A stretch of DNA of 64,000 nucleotides from Sphingomonas_R arantia (GTDB taxonomy: Bacteria > Pseudomonadota > Alphaproteobacteria > Sphingomonadales > Sphingomonadaceae), in assembly GCF_042682045.1 (NCBI RefSeq), contig NZ_JBHUGS010000002.1:186001-250000 (forward strand). The letters run 5' to 3'. Shown in pieces: positions 8,337-16,999 of the stretch. The position numbers were made by a program, and so were the translations under genes. The notes beneath the pieces are model-generated. The model searched no databases. It was not told the DNA's origin and saw nothing but the letters and a program-made list of their open reading frames with translations. The first letter of the stretch is position 1, and each line of letters begins with the position of its first letter.

Positions 8337-9199
8337 CCTATCATCTCGGCATCGATGCGGGGGGCAGCAATTGCCGGGCGCGGCTGATCGATGCGGACGG
8401 GCGCGTGATCGGGCAGGGGCGCGCGGGGGCGGCGAATGCCGGGATCGGGATCGAGGCGCTGTACGCGACGCTGATGGCGACGGCGGGGCAGGCGATCGAC
8501 GAGGCGGGATTGTCGGAGGTGGAGCGCGCCACGATCCGCGCGGGGATGGGGATTGCCGGGATTACGCGGTTGGGGATGCGGGCGGCGCTGGAGGCGCGCG
8601 ACTTCGGCTTTGCGTCGGTCGTGTTCGCGACGGATGCGCAGATCGCGAATCTGGGCGCGCATGGCGGGCAGGACGGGGCGATCCTGATTATCGGGACGGG
8701 GAGTGCGGCGAAGCTGCGGATCGATGGGGAGGATTTCACGATCGGCGGCTACGGCTTTCCGATTTCGGACGAGGGGAGTGCGGCGGCGCTGGGGCTGAGC
8801 GCGATGCGGCATGCCCTGCGGGCGCTCGACGGGCGGACGCGCAAGACGCCGTTGAGCGCGGCGGTGACGGAGCAGTTCGAGCATGACACGGCGCGGGCGA
8901 TCGCCTGGATGGATCAGGCGACGCCGCGCGACTACGGCATGTTCGCCCCGCTGGTGATGGATTATGCCGAGGCGAACGACCCGATCGCGCGGTCGATCGT
9001 GGAACAGGCGGCGAGCCATATCGAACGGTTCATCGAGACGATCTTCGAACGCGGGGTTGCGCGGTGTACGCTGGTGGGTGGCCTGGCGCCGCGGATGAGC
9101 CCTTGGTTGCGCGCGCGGACTGTGGCGCGGTTGAGTGCGCCGCTTGGCGATACGCTGGATGGTGCGCTGCGGTTGGCTGGGTATTCGGGGGCTGCTTAG
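8333..9199 (+). CDS. BadF/BadG-type N-acetylglucosamine/glucosamine kinase
   Basis: A 288-residue ASKHA-fold kinase. The phosphate-1 loop is YHLGIDAGGSNCRARLIDADG at the N-terminus, the phosphate-2 loop is IIGTGSAAKLRIDG, and the adenosine motif is CTLVGGLAPRM near the C-terminus. GYGFPISDEGSAAALG is typical of NagK/GspK-like members of the BadF/BadG family. It would phosphorylate free GlcNAc, GlcN or MurNAc entering the cell, feeding NagA, NagB or MurQ. It overlaps the dld stop (ATGA) and is the last gene of the operon. Which sugar it prefers cannot be read from sequence. Confidence 0.85.
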   Translation: MTYHLGIDAGGSNCRARLIDADGRVIGQGRAGAANAGIGIEALYATLMATAGQAIDEAGLSEVERATIRAGMGIAGITRLGMRAALEARDFGFASVVFATDAQIANLGAHGGQDGAILIIGTGSAAKLRIDGEDFTIGGYGFPISDEGSAAALGLSAMRHALRALDGRTRKTPLSAAVTEQFEHDTARAIAWMDQATPRDYGMFAPLVMDYAEANDPIARSIVEQAASHIERFIETIFERGVARCTLVGGLAPRMSPWLRARTVARLSAPLGDTLDGALRLAGYSGAA

Positions 9200-9242
9200 G
9201 ATTCTGATGTCTGGCGGGGATTGATACGGCGGGCGGGACTCA

Positions 9243-9293
9243 TCCTTCGATACGGGTCTTCGGCTTCGCTCAACCCTACTCAGAATAAGCGGT
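9243..9293. repeat. Interspersed repeat, class D copy 1
   Basis: A stretch beginning TCCTTCGATACGGG, followed by CTTCGGCTTCGCTC and CCCTACTCAG. It is a degenerate copy of the element at 52112-52162. Together with the class A and class B elements it fills the 320-base gap between the kinase gene and the GH3 gene, where no gene was found. Confidence 0.6.
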
Positions 9294-9316
9294 TCTTTTT
9301 GTGAATTCTTACGGTT

Positions 9317-9376
9317 CCGTTTGGTTCGAGCTTGTCGAGAACTGCGCGGAGTTCTCGACAGGCTCGAACCAAACGG
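9317..9376. repeat. Palindromic interspersed repeat, class A copy 2
   Basis: An inverted repeat with about 27-bp arms and a GCGCGG loop; the arms read CCGTTTGGTTCGAGCTTGTC and the complement. It differs from copy 1 (500-565) by compensating changes in both arms (GTTCGG to GTTTGG, paired with CCGAAC to CCAAAC), which keeps the hairpin intact. Confidence 0.85.
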
Positions 9377-9467
9377 GGTTGGGGGGTGGATAGGGCTTGG
9401 GTTAGCTTACCCTGCCGCACCGCACCGCACCGCATCGCACCGCACCCTCAGATTCATCGACGTGCTG

Positions 9468-9502
9468 TTTCATCTAGGCCCCGGCCGTCGCCGGGGCACT
9501 GT
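9468..9502. repeat. Half copy of the class B repeat
   Basis: TTTCATCTAGGCCCCGGCC followed by GTCGCCGGGGCAC matches the right arm and spacer of the 67-bp class B element at 40085-40151; the left arm is missing. It sits just past the stop of the GH3 gene, between convergent genes. Confidence 0.6.
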
Positions 9503-9519
9503 CTTCTGTGATGAACGGG

Positions 9520-11832
9520 TTATTTGCCGCCCTTGTCCAGCGTTTGCGCGGCGAGGCGGACCGTCGTGGTCTGGACCACGTCGTTTGCCGACGTCGCGAG
9601 CATGACCTTGTAGTCGCCCGCCGCGATGCGCCAGCCGTGGGTGGTGGTGTCGTAGGTGGCGAGCAGGCGGGGGTCGATGGTGAGCGAGACCGTTTCGCTC
9701 GCGCCGGGGGCGAGCGCGACCTTCTGGAAGCCGCCGAGGCGCTTGGGGGCCTCCCAGCCGGCACCGGCGACGTAGAGCTGCGCGACGGTCTTGCCGGCCA
9801 CCGCGCCGGTGTTGCGGACCTGGAAGCTGGCCTTGACGGTCTTGCCGTCCGCGGCGGCGGTCAGGCCGTTCATGGCGAAGCTAGTGTAGGACAGGCCGTA
9901 GCCGAACGGGAACAGCGGCTTCGCGCCGGTCCGGTCGAACCATTTGTAGCCGATCGCCGCACCCTCAATGTCGTAATTGCCCATCGGGTGGGAGTCGCGG
10001 TCGAGCTTCGGGTCGCCCTCCAGCTTCGGGCGCGGGAGTTGCGCGACGGAGGCGGGGAAGGTGGCGGGGAGGTGGCCGGACGGGTTGACCTCGCCGGTCA
10101 GGACGCGGGCGATCGCCTCGCCGCCGGCGGTGCCGGGATACCAGGCCTCCAGCACCGCGCCGACGTTCGACAGCCAGGGCATGAGGACGGGGCCACCGGT
10201 TTCGAGCACGACGACCGTCTTGCGGTTCGCGCGCGCGACGGCGGCGATCAGCGCGTCCTGCTTGTCCGGCAGGTTGAGGTCCGGCACGTCGAGCGATTCA
10301 CCGGTCCACTGTTCGCCGAACACGATCACGACATCGGCCTTGCGCGCCGCAGCGGTGGCCGCCGCGACGTCCTTGCCGTCGAGATAGGTGACGGTAGCGC
10401 TGGTGCGCGCCTGCAACGCCTTCATCGGGGAGGAGGCGTGGTAGAGCTTGGGACCGGGGAAGCCGCTGGGGTAGGCGTCCGGCACGACGAGGCCGTTGGT
10501 GGGCGCGTTGTACGAATAGACTTGGGACGAACCGCCGCCCGACAGCACGCCGAGATCGGCATGCGCACCGATCAGCAGGATCGAGCGCGCGGTCTTCGCC
10601 AGCGGCAGCAGGCCGGGCGTGTTCTTGAGAAGGACGATGCCTTCCTCGGCATCGGTGCGCGTGACCGCGGCGTGGGCGGCATAGTCGATCGTCGTCGCGC
10701 GGTCGCCCTTGACCGGCGTGTCGAGCGCGCCGACCGAGACCATGCCCCAGAGCACACGGCGCGCCATGTCGTTGGCGCGGGCTTCAGTCACATGGCCGTT
10801 ATTGACCGCTTCGCGCAGCGCGTCGGCAAAATAGGGGCTGCGGTCGAACGCCCAGCCGGATTGCTGGTCGAGCCCGGCGTTGGCAGCGGCGCTGGTCGAG
10901 TGGGTCGCGCCCCAGTCGGACATGACATAGCCCTTGAAGCCCCAGTCGGTCTTCAGCACGGTGTTGAGCAACCAGTCGTTTTCGCAGGCGTAGGCGCCGT
11001 TGACGCGGTTGTAGGCGCACATGACGGAGCCGGGCTGGCCGACCTCGTTGGCGATCTGGAACGCGAGCAGGTCGGACTGGCGCGCGGCCTGTTCGCCGAT
11101 GCGGTGGTCCATCGTGAAGCGGTTGGTTTCCTGCCCGTTGAAGGCATAATGCTTCATCGTCGACACGACGTGCTGCGACTGGATGCCCTTGATCTCGTGC
11201 CCGGTGATGACGCCGGCGAGCAGCGGATCCTCCCCGCCATATTCGAAATTGCGGCCGTTGCGCGGTTCGCGGAGCAGGTTCATCCCGCCCGCGAGCATGA
11301 TGTTGAAGCCCGACAGATATGCCTCGTTCCCGATCATCGCGCCGCCGGCTTCGGCGACCTCCGGGTTCCAGGTGGCGGCGGTGGCAATGCCCGCCGGCAG
11401 CGAGGTGCGCAGCCGCGGCGTCGGCCCGCGCTGGCTGGCGACGCCGACACCGGCGTCGGTCTGCCACTGATTGGGGATGCCGAGCCGCGGGATGCCGGGG
11501 ACGATGCCGGCCGATCCGGGCAGGCCGTCCTTGGGATAGGCCCAGTTCTTGGTCGGCGTTTTGAGCCAGTCGGCGCTGGTCGCGAAATAGCCGAAGGTGA
11601 GCTGGAGCTTCTCGTCGAGCGTCATCTCCTTCAGCAGCAGATCGACGCGCGCGTCCGGGGTCAAAGTGGCGTTCATCCAGGGGCGCGTGGCAGGGCCCTC
11701 GGTCCGCGCCGCAGCGGCGGTGGGGGCGTTATTGGTGGTCTGCGCACCGGCCGCGGAGGCGACGGCGAGGCAGGCGAGGGCGGCGCCGGCGAGCGTGGTG
11801 CGGGCCAAGGCGCGGCGAGGTGCGTCGGTCAT
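9520..11832 (-). CDS. Secreted glycoside hydrolase family 3 (beta-glucosidase type)
   Basis: A 770-residue exported GH3 enzyme. The N-terminus TTLAGAALACLAVASAAGAQ is a signal peptide. The GH3 N-terminal barrel follows (TLDEKLQLTFGYF; MKHYAFNGQET; GGEDPLLAG), with the nucleophile aspartate in GYVMSDWGATHS at about residue 305. The GH3 C-terminal alpha/beta sandwich comes next (GIVLLKNTPGLLPL; VVIVFGEQWTGE), then a fibronectin type III-like domain (FQVRNTGAVAGKTVAQLYV). I chose the ATG at 11832 because GGGGGAGA lies 6 bases upstream; the frame stays open to 11904. It should cleave terminal beta-glucosyl or similar residues in the periplasm. The exact substrate is unknown. Confidence 0.92.
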   Translation of the reverse strand: MTDAPRRALARTTLAGAALACLAVASAAGAQTTNNAPTAAAARTEGPATRPWMNATLTPDARVDLLLKEMTLDEKLQLTFGYFATSADWLKTPTKNWAYPKDGLPGSAGIVPGIPRLGIPNQWQTDAGVGVASQRGPTPRLRTSLPAGIATAATWNPEVAEAGGAMIGNEAYLSGFNIMLAGGMNLLREPRNGRNFEYGGEDPLLAGVITGHEIKGIQSQHVVSTMKHYAFNGQETNRFTMDHRIGEQAARQSDLLAFQIANEVGQPGSVMCAYNRVNGAYACENDWLLNTVLKTDWGFKGYVMSDWGATHSTSAAANAGLDQQSGWAFDRSPYFADALREAVNNGHVTEARANDMARRVLWGMVSVGALDTPVKGDRATTIDYAAHAAVTRTDAEEGIVLLKNTPGLLPLAKTARSILLIGAHADLGVLSGGGSSQVYSYNAPTNGLVVPDAYPSGFPGPKLYHASSPMKALQARTSATVTYLDGKDVAAATAAARKADVVIVFGEQWTGESLDVPDLNLPDKQDALIAAVARANRKTVVVLETGGPVLMPWLSNVGAVLEAWYPGTAGGEAIARVLTGEVNPSGHLPATFPASVAQLPRPKLEGDPKLDRDSHPMGNYDIEGAAIGYKWFDRTGAKPLFPFGYGLSYTSFAMNGLTAAADGKTVKASFQVRNTGAVAGKTVAQLYVAGAGWEAPKRLGGFQKVALAPGASETVSLTIDPRLLATYDTTTHGWRIAAGDYKVMLATSANDVVQTTTVRLAAQTLDKGGK

Positions 11833-11915
11833 CAATAGTCTCCCCCTGAGATGCCATTTATTGCTTGTCGCGGTCTCTCTATCGCCTGCGACGGTTGCCG
11901 CCAAGACCGGCGGTA

Positions 11916-14336
11916 TCAGATCGGCATGCCGGGCGGGATCGCGGGCACGGTGCGGCCGCCCTTGCCGATTTCGCGCGTGAGGGCGTCGTCGTCGCGCAGG
12001 GTGGCGGCGATGCTGTGCGACCAGGCGGCGTCTTCGCCGGTGCCCTTGGCGGCGGCGAACCGATCGGCGAGGGACGTGAGGCGGCCGTCGAGGATGGCGG
12101 CGACGTCGATCGAGGTGGCGGGATCGCGCGCAGTGCGGGCCATCGTCATGATCGTGCGGTGCGCGACGCGGCGGCCGACCGCGGTGCGGCGATCGTCGAT
12201 CGCGGCGCGGGTGAGGCGGTCGAGCAGGTCGTCGAGGCCGAGCAGCGCGGGGTCGCGATCGTGCTGAAGCCGGACGCGAGTCAGTCGGCTGGGGGCGAGC
12301 AGCGTTTCGAGCGTGACCTGCGCCGCGACGTCGGCGGCGACCAGCGGGTCGAACACCGCGGCACCGGCATTGCCGAACACCTCCGTATCGAACTGCGGAT
12401 CGGCGCGGCCGTTGACGCCGGACGAGAGCATGAGCGCGAGGCGGCCGGGGATGGCGAGTTCGCGTTCGGACAGGGTGGCGAGCAGCGCGTCGAGGGCCGC
12501 GGACTGCTTGTCGGCCGCGGCGGGGGTGGGTTCGGGCCTGCCGCCGCCAGCGACGGCGTAGCTGTAGTCGACGCCGCCGATCAGCTTGCCGACCGCGGCG
12601 ACCTCGTACCGGTGAAGCAGCCAGACGGGCACGAACTTGCGGCGGAGGTTGGCGAGCGGTTCGCCTGCGCGGAGCACACCGGGGCCGAAGTTCGCGAGCG
12701 CGACGCGGCGGACGGCCATCATCTGGGTGAGGTCTGGCGCTTCGTCCGCGCCCTCGGTCCAGAGATTGTCGTTGGGGACGGCGAGGTCGCTGGAGCGGCC
12801 GTCGATGTCGGTCAGGAAGCGCAGGTTCGATGCGGCGGCGGCCTTCCGCGCTGCCTCCGCGTCCGCATCGACGCCGGGCTTGGGTTGGCCGTAGAGCCAG
12901 TCGACGACGTACTTGTCCCAGGTGCCGATGCCGCTGGCGTAGGCGTCGGACAGGTCGATCCGGCCGTCCTTCAACGTCATGCGCGCGAAGGGATAGTCCA
13001 TGACCGAGGTGCGGTCCTGCGTGCTGGCGGCGAAATTGTGGACGAAGCCGATCGCGTGGCCGACCTCATGCGCGCCCAACTGGCGGATCCGGTCGAGCGA
13101 GACGCGGATCGGGTCGTTCGGGCCGTTGGTGCCGGTCTGGTTCGCGCCGACGAGCGCTTCGAACAGGATGATGTCCTGGCGCAGGCGCAACCCTTCGAGC
13201 ACGACATTGCCCTTGATGATCTCGCCCGTGCGCGGGTCGATGACGCCGCCGCCATAGGACCAGCTGCGCGTCTGGCGCTCCGTCCAGTTGACGATGTTGT
13301 AGCGGACGTCCTGCGCGTCCACGCCGGGCGGCAGGATGCGGACCTGGAACGCGTCGATATAGCCCGCCGCGTCGAACGCCTGGTTCCACCACGCGACGCC
13401 TTCGGCCAGCGCGGTGCGGATCGGTTCCGGTGCGCTGTTGTCGATGTAGAAGACGATCGGCTTGCGGACGCGCGAGCGGGCGGCGGCGGGGTCGAGTTTC
13501 GCCAGCCGGAAGTGGTTGGCGTGTTGCAGCAGGATATCGTCGCCGAGCGGCGTGCCGAAATCATAAACCTGGGTCGCATGCGCGCCGGAGCGGATGTCGA
13601 ACCGCCGCGGCACGAAACCCGGCGCGGGCAGCCGGACGAGCGAGTGGTGGACGGTGAAGCTGACCTGGCGACCGTCGGGGGCGATGGTGTCGACCTCGTC
13701 CCCCGGACTGTCGGAGGCGTAGGTCTGGACCGCCTCAAGTTCGATATTGTCGGGGAAGACTCGGACCGAGGCGGGGTCGGCGGCGCTGAGCGGGTCGACC
13801 AGCTTGAAGCCCTTGGCCTGTTCGTTCAGCGCGCCGGCGATGTTAAGGACGTCGTGGGTGAGGAGCGGGGCGATGTCGATCGTGACGCCGCCGGCGGGTG
13901 TGGTCGCGACGATGTCGACGAGTTCGATCAGGCTGGTCGGAAAGCTTTCGCGCACGCCGCGCGCGATGTCGGGGCCGCCGGCCGCGGTGTAGCGCGGGTT
14001 TTCGAACATGACCGCGACCTTTCGACCGAGCCGGCGGAACGCGAGGAGCTGCGTCGGCGAGAGCATGCCGTGGTCGAGCCGGATCGGGGCGGAGCCGAGC
14101 CCGGTCTTGAGCGTCGCGGAATAGAGGAAGCGGCCCATCGTGCCGTCCGCGGCGGGCGCGGGGAGGGTGATCAGGATGCGGCCGGTCGTCTGGTCGACGG
14201 TGGTGGGGAGGAGCGCGCCGTCCGGGCTGGATCTGACGACGGTGGGCTGCGCGGCGACTGGCGTGGCGGTCAGGGCCGCGGCTGCGAGCGCCAGGGCGGC
14301 GGTGCCGTCCCGCCATGGGCGTGCGAATGTCGTCAT
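11916..14336 (-). CDS. Secreted zinc-dependent metalloprotease (DUF5117-type)
   Basis: An 806-residue exported protein. A signal peptide (GTAALALAAAALTATPVAAQ) is followed by the DUF5117-like beta-rich region (GRILITLPAPAADGTMGRFLY; QVYDFGTPLGDDILLQHANHF; KPIVFYIDNSAPEPIRTALAEGVAWW). At about residue 422 lies the metzincin zinc site GAHEVGHAIGFVHNF (HExxHxxGxxH). A helical C-terminal domain ends TVPAIPPGMPI. I chose the start at 14336, preceded by a GGGGGGACACAGG Shine-Dalgarno; the same frame runs open to 14828 only because of high GC. A periplasmic or extracellular peptidase role is likely; substrate unknown. Confidence 0.85.
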   Translation of the reverse strand: MTTFARPWRDGTAALALAAAALTATPVAAQPTVVRSSPDGALLPTTVDQTTGRILITLPAPAADGTMGRFLYSATLKTGLGSAPIRLDHGMLSPTQLLAFRRLGRKVAVMFENPRYTAAGGPDIARGVRESFPTSLIELVDIVATTPAGGVTIDIAPLLTHDVLNIAGALNEQAKGFKLVDPLSAADPASVRVFPDNIELEAVQTYASDSPGDEVDTIAPDGRQVSFTVHHSLVRLPAPGFVPRRFDIRSGAHATQVYDFGTPLGDDILLQHANHFRLAKLDPAAARSRVRKPIVFYIDNSAPEPIRTALAEGVAWWNQAFDAAGYIDAFQVRILPPGVDAQDVRYNIVNWTERQTRSWSYGGGVIDPRTGEIIKGNVVLEGLRLRQDIILFEALVGANQTGTNGPNDPIRVSLDRIRQLGAHEVGHAIGFVHNFAASTQDRTSVMDYPFARMTLKDGRIDLSDAYASGIGTWDKYVVDWLYGQPKPGVDADAEAARKAAAASNLRFLTDIDGRSSDLAVPNDNLWTEGADEAPDLTQMMAVRRVALANFGPGVLRAGEPLANLRRKFVPVWLLHRYEVAAVGKLIGGVDYSYAVAGGGRPEPTPAAADKQSAALDALLATLSERELAIPGRLALMLSSGVNGRADPQFDTEVFGNAGAAVFDPLVAADVAAQVTLETLLAPSRLTRVRLQHDRDPALLGLDDLLDRLTRAAIDDRRTAVGRRVAHRTIMTMARTARDPATSIDVAAILDGRLTSLADRFAAAKGTGEDAAWSHSIAATLRDDDALTREIGKGGRTVPAIPPGMPI

Positions 14337-14641
14337 GGCCTGTGTCCCCCCGTGCGCATGGAGGAGACACGGTACAGGCTTGGGACGTCGAAGGTAGCGA
14401 TTATTGCGCGGCGGGACATCGAGCGGATGCGGCCTGGCGCGCGAGAGGAATGCGGGCGGTGGCGTGACGGGCGGAGAGTGACGGGGTGGCTGACGCCGGG
14501 TCCGGCGAGATTGGCGTTGGAGCGCCGGCCGGATCGGCGTGGGTGGCGCCGATGCTGGGCGGGGCGCAGTGGCGGGCGGCTGTACGGCGGCGCGGCACGC
14601 TGGTATCCGCTGAGCCCGGCACCACAGGGGTGGGAGGCGGC
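14337..14641. other. Gene-free stretch between divergent genes
   Basis: About 305 bases separate the metalloprotease start from the ATG at 14642. Open frames cross it but lack a credible start and are shadows. It should contain promoters for both genes, but I cannot point to a convincing -35/-10 pair. Confidence 0.4.
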
Positions 14642-15454
14642 ATGGACGTGGGCGAACAGCCGGCACGGGATGCGGCGACGGAAGACACGGCGCGACGTTA
14701 TGCGGTCGAGCCGGAGCGGATGTACGACATCGCGCTGACGAACGTCGTCGCGGGGCTGGCGGCGATGCCGGTGGCGGATCGCCCGGCCGAATGGGCAGAG
14801 CGGTTGCTGGTCGCGTTGTGGAACGCATCGGTCGAGATCCCGGACAATCCGGCGTTCCAGGGACCGGACTATTTCACCTATGTCCGGTTCCAGCTTCCCG
14901 CGCCGGGGCAGGCGTTCCAGGCCAATTGTCTGGCGCGGCAGGCGGAACGGCTGGTCGCGACGACGTGCGGCGCAGCGTTCTTCGCGACGCAGGATGCCAC
15001 CGAGCCGGTCTATGTCCTGAGCGTCGGGACGATCGAGTCGATGTTGCTGTACGACGACCACCGCGGCGATCCGATCGATCTGGCGGAGATGGCGGGGCGT
15101 GACGTGGCGGGGACCGAGACGATCCCGGCCGGCGGACAGGTGATGATCGGATCGCCGTCGCGCGACTTCCTGACGGCGGCGCAGGCCAGGGGGCTGTACC
15201 GCCATCTGGTCGATGGCTGGAAGGTGGCGGAGCCGCGCGTCGCACTGCTGATCACGCCGCAGGCCGTGCCGACGCGCAACCTGGTGATCCAGACGATGCG
15301 CGAAAATCTGCCGGCGGACGAGGAATTGGTGCGGATGCGGTGCCGCATGCTGAGCTGGTACCTGCCGCCCAGCCGGTCGATCGTGCTGCGGCCGGAGATG
15401 ATGGCGCTGTCCGACATGACGCCGCTTGCCGAGTATTGCACGAGCGGCGGCTGA
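14642..15454 (+). CDS. Hypothetical protein, 270 aa
   Basis: I do not recognise the family. The ATG at 14642 has GGGAGG 5 bases upstream, better than the earlier in-frame start at 14486. The product is soluble-looking, without a signal peptide or membrane segment. It starts MDVGEQPARDAATEDTARR, has several cysteines (ANCLARQ, TTCGAAF, MRCRML) and ends LSDMTPLAEYCTSGG. It contains a moderately aromatic stretch GPDYFTYVRFQLPAPG. The gene converges with the membrane-protein gene at 15461. It opens the run of small unrecognised genes. Confidence 0.65.
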   Translation: MDVGEQPARDAATEDTARRYAVEPERMYDIALTNVVAGLAAMPVADRPAEWAERLLVALWNASVEIPDNPAFQGPDYFTYVRFQLPAPGQAFQANCLARQAERLVATTCGAAFFATQDATEPVYVLSVGTIESMLLYDDHRGDPIDLAEMAGRDVAGTETIPAGGQVMIGSPSRDFLTAAQARGLYRHLVDGWKVAEPRVALLITPQAVPTRNLVIQTMRENLPADEELVRMRCRMLSWYLPPSRSIVLRPEMMALSDMTPLAEYCTSGG

Positions 15455-15460
15455 GCCGGT

Positions 15461-15928
15461 TCAGGGTTCCGTTTCCGGCGGGCACGGCGTGGCGTGCGGT
15501 GCCCAGGTCTTGAACTGGACCTTCCTCCCGTAGCTGACGCTGCACTGGTGGAAGCCGTGTTCCGTCATCAGCGCGTTCACGAGGAAGCCGCCGAACGTCG
15601 CGAGCAGGATCGCGAGACCGGCGCAGCCGAGCCAGACGGACATGAACACCGTGTCGGCGATGCGCTTCGGTTTCTTGCGCGCGCGCGTGCGTTTCTGTGG
15701 AGGCGGGGCGATCCACATCGTCGGCGTGGCCGTCAGGACGAAGAAGATTCCGAAGAAGGGGACGCCGAAGATGATGCTTTCGGTATCCACCGGTCCGGCG
15801 GCGGCACGGACGGCGCGGAGGAAATCGAGCAGTTCGCGGATGCCGAACCAGATCACCGTGAGGCCGCCCAGCACGAAGACAAGCTGGAACGCCCATCGCT
15901 GGAGCTTGAGCTTGCGGTTCGCGGTCAT
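15461..15928 (-). CDS. Hypothetical small membrane protein, 155 aa
   Basis: There are three likely membrane spans: residues about 12-33 (WAFQLVFVLGGLTVIWFGI), 52-70 (IFGVPFFGIFFVLTATP) and 95-118 (FMSVWLGCAGLAILLATFGGF). A basic cytoplasmic-type loop, PPPQKRTRARKKPKR, lies between spans 2 and 3. The C-terminal tail has two cysteines and would be periplasmic or cytoplasmic depending on topology. The ATG overlaps the stop of the HD-domain gene (ATGA), so the two are co-transcribed. Family not recognised. Confidence 0.7.
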   Translation of the reverse strand: MTANRKLKLQRWAFQLVFVLGGLTVIWFGIRELLDFLRAVRAAAGPVDTESIIFGVPFFGIFFVLTATPTMWIAPPPQKRTRARKKPKRIADTVFMSVWLGCAGLAILLATFGGFLVNALMTEHGFHQCSVSYGRKVQFKTWAPHATPCPPETEP

Positions 15929-16566
15929 GGCGGTTCGGGCAGGCGGCGCAGCGTGGCGCGGAGATTGTCACGGGCCGCAGCCTCGAACCGGGCGTGGCCC
16001 CAGTCGGACAGGAACAGGCGCGGGCGTTCGAGAAACGTTGTGAGGATGCGGGCGCGGGCGGCGCGGAACAGATCGTCCGGGACATGCGCATATTCGTGGC
16101 GGATGTCGGTTTCGTAGCCGTCGAACCGGTCCTGCGGTGCCGCCAGGATAGAGAGGTCCATATCGAGGAAGAGCGCAGCGTCGGACCGGATGGAGGCGTC
16201 CGCGTCCGGCAGCAAGTGGCGGGCGGTGGCGCGGGTGAGCATCGCGGCGCGTGCCAGTGTGGCAGGGTCGAGGCGGCCGGACAGCTCGGTTTCGAGCAGC
16301 TGCGCGCTGCGTTCCTCGTTGTCGGGGGCGCGCGGATCGTAGATCGCATCGTGGTACAGGATCGCCCACAGCACCGCGTCCTCGTCGTGCAGGAGCGGCC
16401 GGACCTCGATCAGCAGCGTCAGCAGTGTCTGGATATGCGCCCAGTCATGATAGGCGCGTAGCGGCGCGTCGTGACGTGCGCGCAGCTGGACGAGCAAGGT
16501 GTCGGGCACGCGGGCGGCGAGATCCGCGGGGATCGGGATGCCCCAGGCCGGGTGGTCGGTGTGCAT
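15925..16566 (-). CDS. HD-domain metal-dependent phosphohydrolase (COG4339-like)
   Basis: A 213-residue protein with the pattern of predicted HD-superfamily phosphohydrolases: RAYHDWAHIQTLL (first metal histidine), ILYHDAIYDPRAPDNEERSA (the HD pair), and later LFLDMDLSIL with an aspartate and DIRHEYAHVP. A GAGGGAC Shine-Dalgarno precedes the ATG at 16566. It is a cytoplasmic enzyme with unknown substrate, possibly a nucleotide or other phosphoester. It is coupled by ATGA overlap to the membrane protein downstream. Confidence 0.75.
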   Translation of the reverse strand: MHTDHPAWGIPIPADLAARVPDTLLVQLRARHDAPLRAYHDWAHIQTLLTLLIEVRPLLHDEDAVLWAILYHDAIYDPRAPDNEERSAQLLETELSGRLDPATLARAAMLTRATARHLLPDADASIRSDAALFLDMDLSILAAPQDRFDGYETDIRHEYAHVPDDLFRAARARILTTFLERPRLFLSDWGHARFEAAARDNLRATLRRLPEPP

Positions 16567-16597
16567 TGAGGTCCCTCTTCAAGCGCGGCGGCGCGGA

Positions 16598-16993
16598 TCA
16601 GCCGAGCAGATGGATTGCGCCGGCACTGAGGACCGTCCAAGTCGCGATGACGAGGATCGTGCCCCGCCATCCTGAACCGGGCAAGCTGATATCCGGCACA
16701 TCGTCGTCGGGCTCGCCGATGTCGCGCGGGCGTCCGGCCAGTGCGAAGACGATACGGCGCGCGAGCCAGATCAGCGGTGAACCGAGCTGGCCTATATGGT
16801 CGTCGATGACCTCCGCGATGGAGACCAGCGGCGCGCGCTCATAACAGGAGAGCAGCCGCGCGCCGATCCGTGGGAGGAACCAGACCGACGTGTCGCGCCC
16901 CATGCGGAAGGTCGCCGCGATCCGACGGGTACCGCGCCGATCGCGGCGGCGGAGGATGCGTGCGACGCCGGCGGGGGTTTCACTGCGGGACAT
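16598..16993 (-). CDS. Hypothetical protein with C-terminal membrane anchor, 131 aa
   Basis: Family not recognised. The N-terminal third is very arginine-rich (RRRDRRGTRRIAATFR). The middle is acidic (DIGEPDDDVPDIS). The C-terminus has one hydrophobic segment, TILVIATWTVLSAGAIHLLG, at about residues 111-130, which would tail-anchor it. It lies 6 bases past the gene at 17000-17254 and upstream of the HD gene on the same strand, so it may belong to one transcript. The start codon lacks a strong Shine-Dalgarno. Confidence 0.5.
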   Translation of the reverse strand: MSRSETPAGVARILRRRDRRGTRRIAATFRMGRDTSVWFLPRIGARLLSCYERAPLVSIAEVIDDHIGQLGSPLIWLARRIVFALAGRPRDIGEPDDDVPDISLPGSGWRGTILVIATWTVLSAGAIHLLG

Positions 16994-16999
16994 GCGCGA

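Noticed and set aside
9508..11838. 776-codon plus-strand open frame opposite the GH3 gene
   Set aside because: Antisense shadow of a clear GH3 enzyme; the product has no domain and consists of GC-driven residues.
11865..14738. 957-codon plus-strand open frame opposite the metalloprotease gene
   Set aside because: It is a high-GC shadow: composition is Gly/Ala/Arg/Asp-rich, with no recognisable domain, and it lies antisense to a protein with an intact zinc motif and signal peptide.
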